Below are positions 45,770-55,416 of a stretch of 64,000 bases of DNA, one piece after another. The translations under genes were made by a program, and so were the position numbers. The stretch is from Sulfurimonas sp. (GTDB taxonomy: Bacteria; Campylobacterota; Campylobacteria; Campylobacterales; Sulfurimonadaceae). The stretch covers positions 1-64,000 of the forward strand of contig NZ_JABIOQ010000060.1 in assembly GCF_018698455.1 (NCBI RefSeq). The letters run 5' to 3'. How positions within the stretch are numbered: position 1 is the stretch's first letter; each line of letters opens with the position of its first letter. Below the pieces are notes generated by a model that did not search any database, was not told the DNA's origin, and was given only the letters and a program-made list of their open reading frames with translations.

Positions 45770-45795
45770 AACATAAACAAAATTAAGGCATTTTA

Positions 45796-46554
45796 ATGAA
45801 AACTATTACATTTATCGGAAACGGCAATATGGCACTAAGTATTGCACAGGGTTTAAAAGACGACTACAAGATAGAACTCGTAGGACGCGACCTTGAAAAA
45901 CTTGCAAATTTTGAAAAAAAATTGAATGTTAAGTGTGAAAAATCACTTATGGATGATTTTGACATTACAGATAAAACTCTTCTTCTTTGTGTAAAACCCG
46001 CAAATGTACAAGAGGTTGGAGCAAGGCTTAAAGGCAAAGCGAGAGTACTTTATTCTGTTTTAGCAGGAACTTCCCTTGCAAAGCTCAAAGACAACTTTAG
46101 TACAGAGGCAGTAATAAGAACTATGCCTAATCTTGCAGCATCTGTTCGTGCGTCTATGACGACTCTTACAGGTGATACTGCTTTTAAAGAAGAAGCACAA
46201 GAACTTCTAGGGTCTATTGGTTCAACTCGTTGGTTAGCAAGTGAAAAAGAGATAGACATTGCAACTGGTCTTGCCGGAAGTGGTCCAGCATATCTTGCTC
46301 TTATTGCAGAAGCATTAGCAGATGGAGCGGTGAAGCAAGGTCTTAAACGCGATGATGCTATGGCTGTCATGCGCGGACTCTTTGGTGGTTTTGGTGTACT
46401 TATACAAGACATACATCCCGCACTACTTAAAGATGGTGTTATGAGTCCCGGTGGTACAACTGCCGCAGGATATGGAGCACTAGAAGACGGGAATGTGAGA
46501 AGTTCGTGTATGAGTGCCGTTGAAATGGCATATAAAAAAGCTCAAGAGCTTTAA
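45796..46554 (+). CDS. proC: Pyrroline-5-carboxylate reductase
   Basis: A 252-residue enzyme that reduces pyrroline-5-carboxylate to proline. The N-terminal loop TFIGNGNMALSIAQGL binds NAD(P)H. The signature near 170 reads ATGLAGSGPAYLALIAEAL with DGAVKQGLKR, and the closing part is GVMSPGGTTAAGYGALEDG. The gene is divergent from proA and ends in two hairpins, the second a rho-independent terminator. Confidence 0.97.
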   Translation: MKTITFIGNGNMALSIAQGLKDDYKIELVGRDLEKLANFEKKLNVKCEKSLMDDFDITDKTLLLCVKPANVQEVGARLKGKARVLYSVLAGTSLAKLKDNFSTEAVIRTMPNLAASVRASMTTLTGDTAFKEEAQELLGSIGSTRWLASEKEIDIATGLAGSGPAYLALIAEALADGAVKQGLKRDDAMAVMRGLFGGFGVLIQDIHPALLKDGVMSPGGTTAAGYGALEDGNVRSSCMSAVEMAYKKAQEL

Positions 46555-46564
46555 TGCTCTTGAG
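46541..46564 (+). repeat. Hairpin overlapping the proC stop codon
   Basis: CTCAAGAGC-tttaat-GCTCTTGAG has 9-base perfect arms, with the proC stop codon in the loop. It is not followed by a T run. It may stabilise the 3' end of proC RNA or slow ribosomes near the terminator 20 bases on. Confidence 0.5.
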
Positions 46565-46583
46565 TGAAGACTAAATGCTTAAT

Positions 46584-46613
46584 GAGATTATAAAAACTTT
46601 ATAATCTCTTTTT
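46584..46613 (+). terminator. Rho-independent terminator of proC
   Basis: GAGATTATAAA-aac-TTTATAATCTC forms an 11-base perfect stem with a 3-base loop, directly followed by TTTTT. It also covers the last codons of the convergent thrC (stop at 46588), so the two genes share their 3' DNA. Confidence 0.72.
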
Positions 46614-48057
46614 CTATACTCTCTTTTTCTATCACACTATTATGAACTATTTTTTTACTAAAGAGTTCGTTTATCATGTTTGGTATCTTAACACTTGCAA
46701 TTTTTGAAATAGATTCTAATGCTGTTATATCTTTAGTATCGCTTTCACCTGTCAGTGCATTTGCTATAACAGGTGAAAACTTCGTCCACTCTGCAGTTGA
46801 GTAAATTACAGTCGCTATATTTTTTGTACAACAACTCTCATATGCTTTAAAACAAGTAGCAGTATGCGGATCCATAAGGTATCCATTCTCAAAATTACTT
46901 TTGATGTATTCTTTCCCTTTTTCATCACTACAAAAATCAGCTACGAAAATTTCTTGAAGTTTTTCTAACTCTGTCGCTGTTAATGTATAGATCTTCTTAG
47001 TATCTAAATCATTCATTAATTCACGAGTTCTTGTCGCTCCATAAAGACCAAACAGTACACGTTCTACATTTGAAGACTTAAGTATATCCATAGCAGGAGA
47101 AGTTGTTAGAATTAATTCTTGATCACGCATGTCATAAACACCTGTTTGGATAAGACGAGTTAAGATATTATTATTATTTGAAGCGATGACAAGCTTTTCT
47201 ACTGGAAGCCCCATTTGCATAGCATAGTAAGCTCCAAGAACATTTCCAAAGTTACCACTTGGAACATTGAAATAAGCTTTTTCACCCATCTTCGTCGCGT
47301 TTTGTCTTACAAGTTCAAGATAGTTATGTATATGATATACGATTTGAAAAATTATTCGTCCAAAGTTTACAGAGTTTGCAGCCGATAAAGAGATGTTTTT
47401 TTCATTTAAAGTCTTCTCAAAACTCTCAGATGAAAGAAGGTTCTTAAGAGCACTCTGAGCATCGTCAAAGTTTCCTTTAATACCTATAACTTTTAAGTTA
47501 CTAGCATCTTCAGTAACCATTTGAAGTCTCTGCACATCAGAAGTTCCATTTGCTGGATACATGCAAACAACCTGAATGTTCTTCTGGTTTTTAAATGTCT
47601 CTAACGCAGCAGGACCTGTGTCCCCACTAGTTGCTGCTAAAATAAGATAATTTTCATTCTTTTTTTGTGCAACAGATGAAAGAATCTTTCCAAAAGGTTG
47701 AAGTGCCATATCTTTGAATGCACGAGTTGGGCCATGATAAAGCTCACTTACAAAAAGGTTCTCTTGTACTTTTATAACCGGAACAGGGTTCGATGCATCA
47801 TCAAAACTATCATAAAGAGAGAGTGCTTCATCTATAACACTCTGATCTATATCTATCTCAAAGCGCGATAGGACATCTGCTGCTAGTTCTTTATATGAGG
47901 ATTTTAGGTGTTTAGTTAAAAATTCTTCACCAAGGTTGGGAAGAGTCTCTGGTACGTAAAGACCCCCAAAGGATGCTATTGGAGAGAGTATTGCTTCTGA
48001 AAATGTTACTTTTTCAGCTCTTGTGCCATCAAATCCACGAGTTTGTATAAATTTCAT
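46588..48057 (-). CDS. thrC: Threonine synthase
   Basis: A 489-residue PLP enzyme that turns phosphohomoserine into threonine. The PLP lysine lies in YHGPTRAFKDMALQPFG, the phosphate loop in AATSGDTGPAALE, and NVPSGNFGNVLGAYYA is a second family motif. It is the long Campylobacter/yeast-type ThrC. Together with asd at 15787 it supports a complete threonine route. The last codons form part of the proC terminator hairpin. Confidence 0.96.
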   Translation of the reverse strand: MKFIQTRGFDGTRAEKVTFSEAILSPIASFGGLYVPETLPNLGEEFLTKHLKSSYKELAADVLSRFEIDIDQSVIDEALSLYDSFDDASNPVPVIKVQENLFVSELYHGPTRAFKDMALQPFGKILSSVAQKKNENYLILAATSGDTGPAALETFKNQKNIQVVCMYPANGTSDVQRLQMVTEDASNLKVIGIKGNFDDAQSALKNLLSSESFEKTLNEKNISLSAANSVNFGRIIFQIVYHIHNYLELVRQNATKMGEKAYFNVPSGNFGNVLGAYYAMQMGLPVEKLVIASNNNNILTRLIQTGVYDMRDQELILTTSPAMDILKSSNVERVLFGLYGATRTRELMNDLDTKKIYTLTATELEKLQEIFVADFCSDEKGKEYIKSNFENGYLMDPHTATCFKAYESCCTKNIATVIYSTAEWTKFSPVIANALTGESDTKDITALESISKIASVKIPNMINELFSKKIVHNSVIEKESIEKEIIKFL

Positions 48058-48097
48058 ATTTTTCTCTTATTTATATTTTTGAAATTATATAAAGATT

Positions 48098-49321
48098 TTA
48101 CTTAAAAAGACGTATTGGATTTATATGGTAAGATTTTTGAGTAACTTCAAAAATAAGCTCATCATCTACTCTTCCAATAGTATAGCCTTTTCTAATCTTT
48201 TTACCTTTTTTAATATCTGGCGAGATTTGTGAAAGATTTGCATAAATCGTATGTAACCCACCACTATGTTCCACAATGACTATATTATTTAAAACAGCTG
48301 TTTTATCGGCATATATCACTTTACCATTAAAGACAGTTTTTACTTTAGCCCCATTCCTTTTTGGTTTCAAAGATATGGAATTATTAAAGATTTTTATTCC
48401 GTAAATAGGATCAGTATATGTACCATATTCTTTAGTAATAGTATATGAATCAAGTGGTGCTATAGTCTTTTTACCCTTATATTTTTTCGTCTTAACTACT
48501 TGATAAGAGCTACCATGTTTTTTTACCTTTGGTAGGTCCTCTTGCAAAATTATCTTTTTATTCTCAAATGCTATTTTTCTTTCTTCCTCTATCTTTGCTT
48601 TTTTGATTTCATCTATTTTTACAATATTAAGCTTTGCAAGTGTCTTTTTTAATGTGTTTTGGCGCCCTAATACATTTTGAAGTTTTTGCTTATATTCTAG
48701 TTTTGAAAGTGTCAACTCTTCAATAGATTTTTTATTGAGTTCTTGTACATTTATTAACTTCTTTCTTTTTGAATCTATCGTTGCAATTTCTGTTTCTAAA
48801 TAAGATGTATGTCTATGCAACAGTTCTATATCTTGTGCATTGGAAAAAAACTCTTTACTCAGATTTTCAGCTTCTTTTTTAGATGCTTTGAGCATTTCTT
48901 TAAGAACTTCATATTCTATAAGTGACTCTACATTTTCACTATTGTCCTGATCTAAAATGATTGAGAGTGAAACACTCTTTGCAATAACATAAGAGAGTTT
49001 CTGTTCTATTTTTTCTTGTTTTAATTTTAATTCTTTTTGTGATTTTTTCATAATAAGGAGTTGGTTTTTATTTGTTTTGTAAGAACTTTCCTTATTTAAA
49101 AGCTCTTTTTTTAGTTCTTTTAAAAAAATATTTTGTTTAACTACTTCTCTTTTTTTCTTCAAAATAGCCGTAGCTGTTTTTTCCATCTTTTTATTAATAT
49201 TAGTGTAATTTTTACTATATGAACTTATTTTAGAACTTGTTTTGGCTATTTTTTTATCTGTTTCACCTTTTGCAAAGACAAAGCAGTGAAGAACAAGTAC
49301 AAAAAGGATAAAACGTATCAT
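48098..49321 (-). CDS. envC: EnvC-like murein hydrolase activator (degenerate LytM)
   Basis: A 407-residue secreted protein. A signal peptide (MIRFILFVLVLHCFVFA) is followed by a long coiled coil (about 25-235) and a C-terminal M23/LytM domain (about 290-407). The metal-ligand positions are lost: the H-x3-D motif reads YGIKIF, and the closing H-x-H reads ELIFEV. It should therefore activate amidases rather than cut peptidoglycan, as EnvC does. It begins within the last 4 bases of ftsX, so FtsE, FtsX and this protein form the usual activation unit. Confidence 0.82.
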   Translation of the reverse strand: MIRFILFVLVLHCFVFAKGETDKKIAKTSSKISSYSKNYTNINKKMEKTATAILKKKREVVKQNIFLKELKKELLNKESSYKTNKNQLLIMKKSQKELKLKQEKIEQKLSYVIAKSVSLSIILDQDNSENVESLIEYEVLKEMLKASKKEAENLSKEFFSNAQDIELLHRHTSYLETEIATIDSKRKKLINVQELNKKSIEELTLSKLEYKQKLQNVLGRQNTLKKTLAKLNIVKIDEIKKAKIEEERKIAFENKKIILQEDLPKVKKHGSSYQVVKTKKYKGKKTIAPLDSYTITKEYGTYTDPIYGIKIFNNSISLKPKRNGAKVKTVFNGKVIYADKTAVLNNIVIVEHSGGLHTIYANLSQISPDIKKGKKIRKGYTIGRVDDELIFEVTQKSYHINPIRLFK

Positions 49322-50130
49322 ACCTCTTCTTTATGACCTAAGACGATAAATGAAGCAAGTAGTGTTGATAAACTAAGTGACACAAGCAGCATCACTCCGA
49401 AATCAGTAACCTTATCATATATAAGAACATCTATCCCTATACTAGAGAACTCCTCATTAATCCACTCACTATAAGATATATAAGTAAAAAGAACAAAACC
49501 CATTACAGTAGCAATAAGAGCATCTACAACAGCAAGTCTAAAAAGTACTGCAGAACGCAACCATGTTGGTGCACCAAAAAGCCCCATAATACTCATGCGC
49601 TCATTGTGCTTAAACTGCCAGATTTTTAGTTCCTTTGATATAAGAAGAATAGTCACTAGCCCAACACTCAAAGCAAAAACAGTAATAACAGTTTTAAAAA
49701 GTAAAAGTAATTTATATGTTGTATCATGGCTTTTAGAAAATGTTTCAACCTTGATGATAGATTTATCACGAAGTAGCTTATGTGTAAGGTTATTTATCTC
49801 TAATGGAGAAGGGTAATGTTCAAGTTTAAGTTTATAGAACTTAGGGAGTGATAACTTTAGTAGCTTTATATTTTTTGAACTAATTCCTGAATTTAAGCGC
49901 TTGATAACTATATCTGGAGAGAGTTCATCTATATTTATTACAAGACTATTATTTTGTAAAAAATCTTTTTTATCCACTCGTTTTTGACTTACAATCACTA
50001 AAGAGTAATTTCCAACTAATTTTTCTTTGTAAGCATCTATAGCTCTATCAACGATAATAAATGTTTGAATAGAAAATAGAATACTTAAAAGGGCAACAAT
50101 TAAAGAAAGATGATTTTTAAACGACTTCAT
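49318..50130 (-). CDS. ftsX: Cell-division protein FtsX
   Basis: A 270-residue membrane protein with one N-terminal helix, a periplasmic loop of about 110 residues and three C-terminal helices, the FtsX build. The stretch KHNERMSIMGLFGAPTWLRS after the second helix is the FtsX signature. It passes ATP-driven change from FtsE to the EnvC-like protein. It overlaps ftsE by 14 bases and envC by 4. Confidence 0.88.
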   Translation of the reverse strand: MKSFKNHLSLIVALLSILFSIQTFIIVDRAIDAYKEKLVGNYSLVIVSQKRVDKKDFLQNNSLVINIDELSPDIVIKRLNSGISSKNIKLLKLSLPKFYKLKLEHYPSPLEINNLTHKLLRDKSIIKVETFSKSHDTTYKLLLLFKTVITVFALSVGLVTILLISKELKIWQFKHNERMSIMGLFGAPTWLRSAVLFRLAVVDALIATVMGFVLFTYISYSEWINEEFSSIGIDVLIYDKVTDFGVMLLVSLSLSTLLASFIVLGHKEEV

Positions 50131-50788
50131 TTATGCTCCCATACTCTATGTGGAAATGTTTGTAGGCCACATTCATAGTTTCTGGAATATGGTGTGTTAC
50201 TACGATAACGGTAGATTTTAGTTGTTCGTTTGCACCTTCAAGTAGATTCCATATTAGTCCAGCAGAGTAATCATCAAGGTTTCCAGTTGGCTCATCGGCT
50301 AGGATTAAAACTGGATTATGTGAAAGTGCTCTAGCCATTGCAACACGTTGCTGCTCTCCACCACTTAGCTCTTGAGGATATTTTCCAGACTGATGTTTTA
50401 GACGAACATGCTTAAGAAGTGAATCAACTTGATTTTTAGTAACAGCACTATCATACCCACCTATAATAAGAGGAAGCATGATATTTTTTTCTATATTCCA
50501 CTCTTTAACTAGCTTATAATCCTGAAATACTATACCCGTATGTCTTCTTAACAGATTTAGTTTTGACTTTGTGACACCGTTAAGTTCAACACCTGCAACT
50601 ATTAAACTACCACTATCAGGTTTTAATGCTCCATAAAGAGACTTTAAAAGTGTGGATTTTCCACTACCACTTGCACCTGTAATAAAAACAAAAGTACCAG
50701 AGTTTACTGAAAAATTCACTTTATTTATAATGGTCTCATTTTTAGAATATGAGAGAGACAGATTATCTGCTACTATCACTTTATCCAT
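50117..50788 (-). CDS. ftsE: Cell-division ATP-binding protein FtsE
   Basis: A 223-residue ABC ATPase: Walker [14 protein letters not shown] loop VFQDYKL, signature [16 protein letters not shown], Walker [13 protein letters not shown] and switch VVVTHH. The [10 protein letters not shown] form and overlap with ftsX support FtsE rather than a LolD-type ATPase. It overlaps trmB by 8 bases. Confidence 0.92.
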   Translation of the reverse strand: MDKVIVADNLSLSYSKNETIINKVNFSVNSGTFVFITGASGSGKSTLLKSLYGALKPDSGSLIVAGVELNGVTKSKLNLLRRHTGIVFQDYKLVKEWNIEKNIMLPLIIGGYDSAVTKNQVDSLLKHVRLKHQSGKYPQELSGGEQQRVAMARALSHNPVLILADEPTGNLDDYSAGLIWNLLEGANEQLKSTVIVVTHHIPETMNVAYKHFHIEYGSINEVV

Positions 50789-51953
50789 TAATTACCTTAT
50801 TTAGTTGCTGATGTGCCATAAGATTACTACGAGACTTCAAAGGAAGAGCTGGATAATAAGTAATGCTTTCATCTTTAACTATAAGATATAAGTGTTCTGG
50901 TCTATCAAAACTTCCTATAGACAGACGCAGCATTATACCGTCTTCCATTTCATAAGCTCTCTCGAAGTGAATAAATCCACCTTCAAATCGCTCTGTAGTT
51001 TTATGCAATTTCAAAAGTTTTTCTGATGATGAGTTATTCTTTGAAAATTCAAATGAACCTTCTATACTAAGAATTTCTGATTCTTCTTCATTTATCATTG
51101 TTACGTCATAAATGTTTTTTTCCATCTTACGCCATCGATCTTCATATTTAGAAACAATTGCAATATCCTTATTTTTATTTATGTTTAAAACTATTTTGTT
51201 AAATGCGATGAAAGTCTCGTATGAGTATGCATAGTAGTTTTCGCTATCTGTTCTGAGTTCAAGGCTACCGCCCGTCTTTAACACTCGACGAGATTCTTTA
51301 ATGAATGATGTGCTGATAACTCTACGGTGTGGTTTTTTATCCCAAGGAACAGGAAAGTGAACATATACTTTACCCACAATATTTGATGGAATGAGTTCCA
51401 TAAATAGTCTTGCATCATAGTCCAGTACAAGAAGGTTATCAAGCTTTTGAATTGCAACTTGCTTTAAAACTTGCTCTATTGATGGACGGTGAATTTCTAA
51501 GCCTATAAAAAGGATATCGGGATTAGCTGCTGCTTGATGTAATAGGTGACGTCCTGAACCAAACCCAACCTCAACCCGTACTTCTTTATCTGTTGGAAAA
51601 TCATTTGCGAAGTATTCTATTTTTTTCAGAGCTCTCACTTCTTCTAAATGCTCATTTTTCTTTCCACTTAAAACATTAGAAGCAAGAACATTTAAAGATG
51701 CTTTGTCTGCATAAGCTGTAAGTGCACGATGAACATTATAGATTGAAGCTGGTCGAGTTAACTTATCTGTTTTAAGGAGGTTTTTATGCTCATCGTATTT
51801 CACTAAAAGAAAAAAATCTTCATTTTCAACAGTTACTGAAATAAGCTTCTCATCTTTGTTATTTGCATTCCTCGCACAAAAGTTAAATTGTACTTCATCA
51901 TGAGAAGAAGGGTATGTTATTTCATTGAATTTTTCTATATGCAAATGAGGCAT
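50781..51953 (-). CDS. trmB: tRNA (guanine-N7)-methyltransferase
   Basis: A 390-residue TrmB. The methyltransferase core is central: [16 protein letters not shown] (SAM loop), [15 protein letters not shown] and [16 protein letters not shown] (catalytic region with Asp and the PWxK motif). N- and C-terminal extensions of about 120 and 80 residues are usual in Campylobacterota and absent from the 240-residue E. coli form. It makes m7G46 in tRNA. It shares one base with the FN3 lipoprotein gene upstream. Confidence 0.93.
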   Translation of the reverse strand: MPHLHIEKFNEITYPSSHDEVQFNFCARNANNKDEKLISVTVENEDFFLLVKYDEHKNLLKTDKLTRPASIYNVHRALTAYADKASLNVLASNVLSGKKNEHLEEVRALKKIEYFANDFPTDKEVRVEVGFGSGRHLLHQAAANPDILFIGLEIHRPSIEQVLKQVAIQKLDNLLVLDYDARLFMELIPSNIVGKVYVHFPVPWDKKPHRRVISTSFIKESRRVLKTGGSLELRTDSENYYAYSYETFIAFNKIVLNINKNKDIAIVSKYEDRWRKMEKNIYDVTMINEEESEILSIEGSFEFSKNNSSSEKLLKLHKTTERFEGGFIHFERAYEMEDGIMLRLSIGSFDRPEHLYLIVKDESITYYPALPLKSRSNLMAHQQLNKVING

Positions 51954-53326
51954 TAAAGTCCACTCAAATCTAAATCATCTGCAGCAATAGCACTCTCTTG
52001 TATCTCTTCTTTTGGGGCGGCCACTACAACTTTTCCTTTAACCTTTCTCTTTGTAACTTCCTGTATTTGCATAGACTCTGGAGTCACTATTTGCACTTCT
52101 ACACTTTGCTTTGATTTTATATCAAATTTATCAACACCATAAACTACATAATAATATGTGCTACCTTCTTCTATAGTGCTATCAGTATAACTATTCTCTT
52201 TCATATTATAGTTTTCTATTTTTGTATCAAAAAAACCTTTGCTATGCTTTCTTTGAACTATAAATCTAACAGTTCTTTCATCAGTTTTTTTCCATTTCAC
52301 TTCTATTGTTGAACCAACAAGTTCAGCACTCAACACTAAAGGTGCTTCTGGTTTGGAAAGTGTCATTCCCTGCACAGAGTTCTTGTCTGAAATACTTTCC
52401 AAGCCATCTTTATCAACAACAGCTACTCTATAAAAGTATACTTTCCCATCTTCACCTATCTTATCTATAAAGTTATTACTGTAAAGTCTCTCTATGAGAT
52501 CATAATTTCCATTACTATTCTCAGATCTATAAAGATTATACATGTAAAAATCTTTTTGTGATGATGCGGACCATGTTACTTCTATTTTTCCTGGTAGTTG
52601 TTTTGTTGCTCTTATATTCTCCACACTCTTAGGAAGCGGTTTTGTTACAACTTTTACAAATTGGCTAGGGGTAGATATAATTTTATCAAACGTCACAACT
52701 TTAACACGGTACATATAAACATAGTTATCTTCTAAATCTTCATCTATATACTCTGCGTTTAAGCGGTTATTTACTGTAGCATGTTTTTTCCATTCTTTAT
52801 CTTCAAGAGTTTTTCTCTCAACTACATAATAATTAACTTTTTCATTTGAGTGAGGTCTCCAAATAATCTTGGCAGTTCTAGGAAGTCCTGTGATGCTGTG
52901 AATCCAAGAAATAGACTCTAGTACAGGTAGAGTATTTACAACGGTAACCTTACTAGGACTAGACTCTGACTCTGAAGTAAATGTTTTAAACATATAACTA
53001 TATTTTGTATCTGGTTGAACATGACTGTCTACATAATGAGTTTTAAATCGGTTTTCAATTGTACTCAGATATTTAAAATCATTCGCCACATCTTTTGATG
53101 GACTTTTTTTATAAATATACACTCCAGACACTCTTGGGTCTTCAATACTTTCATATTCAAACGCAATAGTGTTCATATCTACAATTACACCATTTTTAGT
53201 TAGCACTACAGTAGGTAAAGTACTATCAATAACAGCATTTTCTTTTGGAGTTGGAGTTATTCCATCACATCCACTAAGGATTAGTAACGAAACTATCCAT
53301 AATATACTTTGTGTCCATAACTTCAT
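51953..53326 (-). CDS. Fibronectin type III lipoprotein (FlpA-like)
   Basis: A 457-residue lipoprotein precursor with lipobox LILSGCDG. The mature part has several fibronectin type III domains, recognisable by repeated YxYRVxxxD patterns ([41 protein letters not shown]). C. jejuni FlpA, a fibronectin-binding adhesin, has this build and, as I recall, the same neighbours trmB and rluD, so this is its likely ortholog. In a free-living host it may serve surface attachment. It starts 53 bases inside rluD. Confidence 0.82.
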   Translation of the reverse strand: MKLWTQSILWIVSLLILSGCDGITPTPKENAVIDSTLPTVVLTKNGVIVDMNTIAFEYESIEDPRVSGVYIYKKSPSKDVANDFKYLSTIENRFKTHYVDSHVQPDTKYSYMFKTFTSESESSPSKVTVVNTLPVLESISWIHSITGLPRTAKIIWRPHSNEKVNYYVVERKTLEDKEWKKHATVNNRLNAEYIDEDLEDNYVYMYRVKVVTFDKIISTPSQFVKVVTKPLPKSVENIRATKQLPGKIEVTWSASSQKDFYMYNLYRSENSNGNYDLIERLYSNNFIDKIGEDGKVYFYRVAVVDKDGLESISDKNSVQGMTLSKPEAPLVLSAELVGSTIEVKWKKTDERTVRFIVQRKHSKGFFDTKIENYNMKENSYTDSTIEEGSTYYYVVYGVDKFDIKSKQSVEVQIVTPESMQIQEVTKRKVKGKVVVAAPKEEIQESAIAADDLDLSGL

Positions 53327-54248
53327 TCAGGCTCTCCAGGTTAAATTTTTTATCTATACTTGTTTTCATAATTTCATCTAGTTCTGCTTTGAAAAACATC
53401 TTTTCCCCAGTCTTTGGATGATTGAAATAAATCATATAAGCATGTAGCAAAATTCGTTCCGACTTGTCCTGATGTGGGCTCACACCATATATGTGGTCGC
53501 CTAATATATGACGATTTATTGTTTCTAAGTGAACTCGAATTTGATGTGTTCTACCTGTAAATAGTTTACATGCAAGAAGTTGATTTTTACCATCTGTACT
53601 TAAAGCTAACTGTTTAAACATAGTCTTTGCATACTTAGAATGTTCTAATCCGCATGACATTTTTAAACGGTTTTTCGAACTTCTTCCGATATTTCCTTCA
53701 ATCACAGTAATATCATCTTTTAAAGGTGGAGTGGCTACTGCAATGTAATACCTTCCCATACTTTTATCTTTGAGTTGTGCTGATAAAAACTCATGTGATT
53801 CATTGTTTTTTGCTACAACCATAGTTCCACTTGTACCTTTATCAAGGCGGTGGACTATACCATTACGTTCTTCTCCACTTATGGTTGAGAGTCTAATTCC
53901 CTTATATTTTAACCAATCAACAAGTGTCGCATCTTTAACACTTGGTGCGGGGTGTACTGTTACCCCACTTGGCTTGTTGACAACTAAAATATCATCATCT
54001 TCATAAAGAACTTCAACATCAAAATCAACTGCTTTAGCTTTCTCTATCTTTGCTTCTGGAAACTCTACTTTTATTTTTTGATTTACTTTTAGTTTTACAC
54101 CAGGGCGTGAAACTTTCTTTTCATCAACAAAAACATTACCGGTTTTAATGAGGGTTGCTACTTGAGACCTTGTTTGAATGATTTTAGTGGATAGAAACGT
54201 ATCTAAACGCTCAGCATTTTCACATATATATTCTTTTATTTCTAACAT
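53274..54248 (-). CDS. rluD: RluD-family 23S rRNA pseudouridine synthase
   Basis: A 324-residue pseudouridine synthase. It has an N-terminal S4 RNA-binding domain (ERLDTFLSTKIIQTRSQVATLIKTG) and a catalytic domain with the Asp motif GIVHRLDKGTSGTMVVAK. The late GRTHQIRVHLETINRHILGD is the family signature. RluD modifies helix 69 of 23S rRNA; RluA/RluC specificity cannot be excluded. The C-terminal 17 codons overlap the FN3 lipoprotein gene. Divergent from rodA. Confidence 0.92.
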   Translation of the reverse strand: MLEIKEYICENAERLDTFLSTKIIQTRSQVATLIKTGNVFVDEKKVSRPGVKLKVNQKIKVEFPEAKIEKAKAVDFDVEVLYEDDDILVVNKPSGVTVHPAPSVKDATLVDWLKYKGIRLSTISGEERNGIVHRLDKGTSGTMVVAKNNESHEFLSAQLKDKSMGRYYIAVATPPLKDDITVIEGNIGRSSKNRLKMSCGLEHSKYAKTMFKQLALSTDGKNQLLACKLFTGRTHQIRVHLETINRHILGDHIYGVSPHQDKSERILLHAYMIYFNHPKTGEKMFFKAELDEIMKTSIDKKFNLESLNEVMDTKYIMDSFVTNP

Positions 54249-54298
54249 TTATTAACCTTTATGTTACAATCATACAATTTTATTTTGGAGTTACAAAC

Positions 54299-55411
54299 TT
54301 GTGGAGACTTGATAAGGCTATTTTATCACAATTTGACTTTCTTTCTATCATTCTTATCATTCCTTTGGTAATAATTTCTCATTGGCTTATAGGAGAAGTA
54401 GTCCCGGCTCTTGCTCAAAAGCAGACAGCATATGTTGCAATCGCACTTTTAGTCTTTATTATTGTGTTTTTCATGCCTATTAGAAAAATGAGCTGGCTTA
54501 TTCCAATGATTTACTGGGGGAACATTTTACTGCTTTTAGCTGTTGAATTTTTTGGACATGCAAGACTCGGTGCACAAAGATGGATAGAGATTCCATTTGT
54601 AAATGCAACAATTCAGCCTTCGGAATTTGTTAAACCTGCCCTTATTCTTATGCTTGCTTACCTTATACACAAAAATCCACCTCCCATACATGGGTATAGA
54701 ATCAAAGAGTTTATAAAACTCAGTTTTTACATCTTGCTTCCATTTATACTTATAGTGAAAGAACCTGATTTGGGAACTGCACTAGTACTCCTCCTTATAG
54801 GATATGGTGTACTTTTTTTCATTGGAGTACATTGGAAGATAGTTGCTACCATTGCTATATTTGGTCTTATCTTAATTCCAGTCTCATATAAATATATTCT
54901 TCATGACTACCAAAAAGTTCGCATTGTTGACTTTTTGAGTGAAAAACCATCCTATCATGTTCAGCAATCTATCATTGCGATTGGTTCAGGTGGTTGGAAC
55001 GGAAAAGACAAAGAGAATGCGACACAAACACAGATGCGATTTCTACCTATTGCAACAAGTGACTTTATCTTTGCATTTTTAGTAGAAAGAAGTGGTTTTC
55101 TAGGTGCGTTAGCACTTATCACACTTTATGCTATTCTCATACTTCATCTACTGAGTCTTAGTATATTTAACAAAGACTACTATATCAAAGTCGTAACTAT
55201 TTCCATCTCATTTATGATTTTTATCTATATGGGGGTTAACATATCAATGACCATAGGCTATGCACCAGTTGTTGGAGTACCTTTACCCATGTTTAGTTAT
55301 GGAGGCAGTAGTTTTTTGAACTTTATGATTCTCTTTGGAATCATGCAAAATCTCATTACATTTAGATATAAAGATATGTATGATAACCGAGGAACGAAAA
55401 GTTTTATGTAG
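54299..55411 (+). CDS. rodA: Rod-shape SEDS protein RodA
   Basis: A 370-residue peptidoglycan glycosyltransferase of the SEDS family with about ten membrane segments. It carries GARRW-like HARLGAQRWIEIPF, QPSEFVKPALIL, KEPDLGTALVLLL and the closing GVPLPMFSYGGSSFL. RodA is favoured over FtsW by length and the rluD neighbour. The start is TTG, with GGAG 9 bases upstream. It elongates the cell wall together with PBP2. Confidence 0.92.
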   Translation: MWRLDKAILSQFDFLSIILIIPLVIISHWLIGEVVPALAQKQTAYVAIALLVFIIVFFMPIRKMSWLIPMIYWGNILLLLAVEFFGHARLGAQRWIEIPFVNATIQPSEFVKPALILMLAYLIHKNPPPIHGYRIKEFIKLSFYILLPFILIVKEPDLGTALVLLLIGYGVLFFIGVHWKIVATIAIFGLILIPVSYKYILHDYQKVRIVDFLSEKPSYHVQQSIIAIGSGGWNGKDKENATQTQMRFLPIATSDFIFAFLVERSGFLGALALITLYAILILHLLSLSIFNKDYYIKVVTISISFMIFIYMGVNISMTIGYAPVVGVPLPMFSYGGSSFLNFMILFGIMQNLITFRYKDMYDNRGTKSFM

Positions 55412-55416
55412 CCCTA

